DNA from: Prorocentrum cordatum
Taxonomy: Eukaryota > Sar > Dinophyceae > Prorocentrales > Prorocentraceae
Assembly: GCA_963575745.1 (NCBI GenBank)
Contig: CAUYUJ010018318.1
Coordinates: forward strand, 1 to 64,000
Length of the DNA stretch: 64,000 nt
Reading direction: 5' to 3'
In this document: positions 62,251 through 64,000 of the stretch, piece after piece
Layout: each line of letters starts with the position of its first letter
Numbering within the stretch: position 1 is the first letter of the stretch
Notes under the pieces: model-generated
Databases searched by the model: none
Seen by the model: the letters and a program-made list of their open reading frames with translations, nothing else
Told to the model about the DNA's origin: nothing
Program-made: the position numbers and the translations under genes

Positions 62251-62811
62251 AGTGTAATGTTATTTTCCCCCCTCTGGGCGAAATGCGGCGCAGCGCCAGC
62301 CAGGTGGAAGTTGGTCACTGCGGCGCCCATGATTAGAGCTGGCGCTGGAAGGGACGATGGGGAGGGTGCATGAAAAGGAGGGGAAAGGCCCCAAAGAAGC
62401 TCCCAGGAGGCCTCCAGGAGGCCCCCAAGAGGCTCCCAAGAGGCCCCGCGACGACGTGACTGTACGTGCGCCGGACGTGCACCCCGCGAAGCGAGAGGAA
62501 TCCACGTCTGGAGGTGACTTGCTAAGCGGCAGCGTTTCCCAGCGAACATCTTAATGCAACGTATCCAGTGTATCCAAAGATTGCATACTTGCCACGTGCT
62601 GCGTTGTGTTAAATTATTATGTCTCCCCCCCTTACCCCCCCTGGGAGCTGCGCCACAGGAACGGACCAAAGTGCCCCCCCCTCCCGGAGCTCAAAAACAT
62701 ACCCAAACCTATAGAACATGATCGACCCACGAACCCGGAAAGGAATCTAGAAATGTAAGGCATTGCAACATTTCAAAGACACCTGATTGGGCGACGGGCA
62801 CATGCAATGCT
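62251..62811. other. Unique sequence, no gene
   Basis: Nothing recognisable. A short TGTGTTAAATTATTATG AT-rich patch lies near 62610. Confidence 0.4.
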
Positions 62812-63695
62812 GAATGTATCGATGATGACGTACTGTGCCGAGGGCTGTGCTGTGCTACGCCGTGCTGAACTGCGATGTGCCATGCCGCGATTGTGCTCTA
62901 TATAGCGTTGTGGATCGAGTCATCCCTGGCATCCGAGTCCTCACCGAACTGATCTGGAGCGTAAGCTCGAGCTGCCTGAGCAGATGGTAGCTGCCCCAGA
63001 ACTAATCGACAGAGGGAACATGCCAGGAGGACGCGCCGCGGAACGTCCCAAGGGACGCGCCAGGCGACGTGCCAGGGGACGTGCCATGGGGCATGGGGAC
63101 GCACCGCGGGACGTGCCAAGGGGACGCGCTACGGAACGTGCCAATGGACGTGCCGAGGGACGTGCCAGGGGACGCGCCGCGCGACGTGCCAGGTGGACTC
63201 GCCACGGAACGCGCCAAGGAACGTGCCAAAGTGCATAGTTGAGTGTATCGATCTTGATGTACCGTGCCGACGGCTGTGCTGTGCTGGGCCGTGCTGAACT
63301 GCGATGTGCCATGCCGCGATTGTGCTCTATATAGCGTTGTGGATGGAGTCCTCCCTGGCATCCGAGTCCTCACCGAACTGATCTGGATCGTAAGCTCGAG
63401 CTGCCTGAGCCGATGGTAGCTGCCCCAGAACTAATCGACAGAGGGAACATGCCAAGAGGACGCGCCGCGGAACGTCCCAAGGGACGCGCCAGGCGACGTG
63501 CCAGGGGACGTGCCATGGGCACGCACCGCGGGACGTGCCAAGGGGACGCGCTACGGAACGTGCCAATGGACGTGCACCGCGCGACGTGCCAGGGGGACTC
63601 GCCACGGGACGCTCCGCGGAACGTGCCAGGCCGCATGCCAGGCTGCAATGCTAAGGGTATCGATATTGATGTACCGTGCCGAGGGCTGTGCCGTG
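62812..63695. repeat. ~420-bp tandem repeat with GACGTGCCA sub-repeats
   Basis: Two full units (starting near 62812 and 63239) and the start of a third (63656). Each has GTATCGATNTTGATGTACCG, GATTGTGCTCTATATAGCG, GAGTCCTCACCGAACTGATC and GAACTAATCGACAGAGGG blocks. A ladder of 10-12-bp GACGTGCCA/GACGCGCC units follows. The two units differ by a few substitutions and a length change in the ladder. The conserved non-ladder part could encode a small RNA, but no known RNA is recognised. Confidence 0.85.
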
Positions 63696-64000
63696 CCTGG
63701 GCGACCTGAACACATGAAAACACGCGTTTCGCTCAAGACGTTGTCAACACATCCGCATGCTAGACATCGTCGCTGGGCAACCTGGACACGTGCAAACAGG
63801 CGTCTCGCTCGAGACATCCTCAACAAATGCTCATGCTAGACATCCGCCTGGGCGACCTGGGCACGTGAAAACAAGCCTCTGGTTCGAGACATCCTCAACA
63901 AATCCTCATGCTAGACATCTGTCTGGGCCACCTGGAGGCGTCTCGCTCGAGACATCCTCAAGACCTGGGCACGTGAAAACAAGCAATCCACTTGAGAGAT
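63696..64000. repeat. ~76-bp tandem repeat
   Basis: Units with CTGGGCGACCTG, CACGTGAAAACA, CTCGAGACATCCTCAACAAA and CATGCTAGACATC start near 63695, 63773, 63849 and 63924. The array runs off the right edge of the window. Confidence 0.85.

Noticed and set aside
62880-63000. snRNA or tRNA gene in the 420-bp unit
   Set aside because: No cloverleaf, Sm site or known snRNA motif could be made out.

Overview
The window looks like nuclear DNA of a dinoflagellate. It is GC-rich and gene-poor. Exons are small islands inside long purine/pyrimidine tracts. It holds several protein families that, from memory, are expanded in dinoflagellate genomes, plus Copia, LINE and tyrosine-recombinase (YR, DIRS-like) retroelements. 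The LTRs of the intact Copia element carry what looks like a relict of the dinoflagellate spliced leader. No rRNA, tRNA or CRISPR was recognised. Species cannot be named from sequence alone.

Layout. 1-2187: GC-rich octamer array, then a dispersed 'family A' repeat. 2188-10000: one long (or two adjacent) multi-exon plus-strand gene, lineage-specific and of unknown function, whose splice phases chain correctly through about eleven exons. 11460-15530: a transposase-like gene followed at once by a gene resembling an S-adenosylmethionine-dependent (C5-cytosine type) methyltransferase. 17124-18286: a weak gene candidate. 18621-22490: second family A copy, second octamer array, and a 71/73-bp satellite with a 150-bp conserved flank. 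23345-24947: 5'-truncated LINE on the minus strand. 25264-25782: poly(A), a long hairpin and a MITE.

26741-37603 is a nested structure. A plus-strand Copia-like pol relic (protease, then integrase) is split by about 8.5 kb of inserted DNA. The insert encodes on the minus strand a tyrosine recombinase, a gag-like zinc-finger protein and an RT-RNase H, and ends in 220-bp direct repeats. Between the recombinase and the gag-like ORF lies a family of hairpins with an invariant 13-nt loop and unrelated but perfectly paired stems. This is the most unusual signal in the window.

37605-38229: the 71/73-bp satellite again, inverted. 38230-38783: a Trp/Arg-rich exon. 39480-42170: low-complexity foldbacks and family B repeats. 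43028-49145: a nearly full-length but frameshifted APE-type LINE on the minus strand. 50829-56701: a structurally complete Copia LTR retrotransposon (89-bp LTRs with one mismatch, PBS, PPT, 5-bp target duplication) inserted in a third family A copy. The rest (58151-64000) is a second MITE, a third family B copy, and several tandem arrays.

Most of the window is therefore repeat-on-repeat. The gene A, B and C exon models rest on reading frame, splice consensus, phase agreement and remembered family resemblance, not on transcripts.
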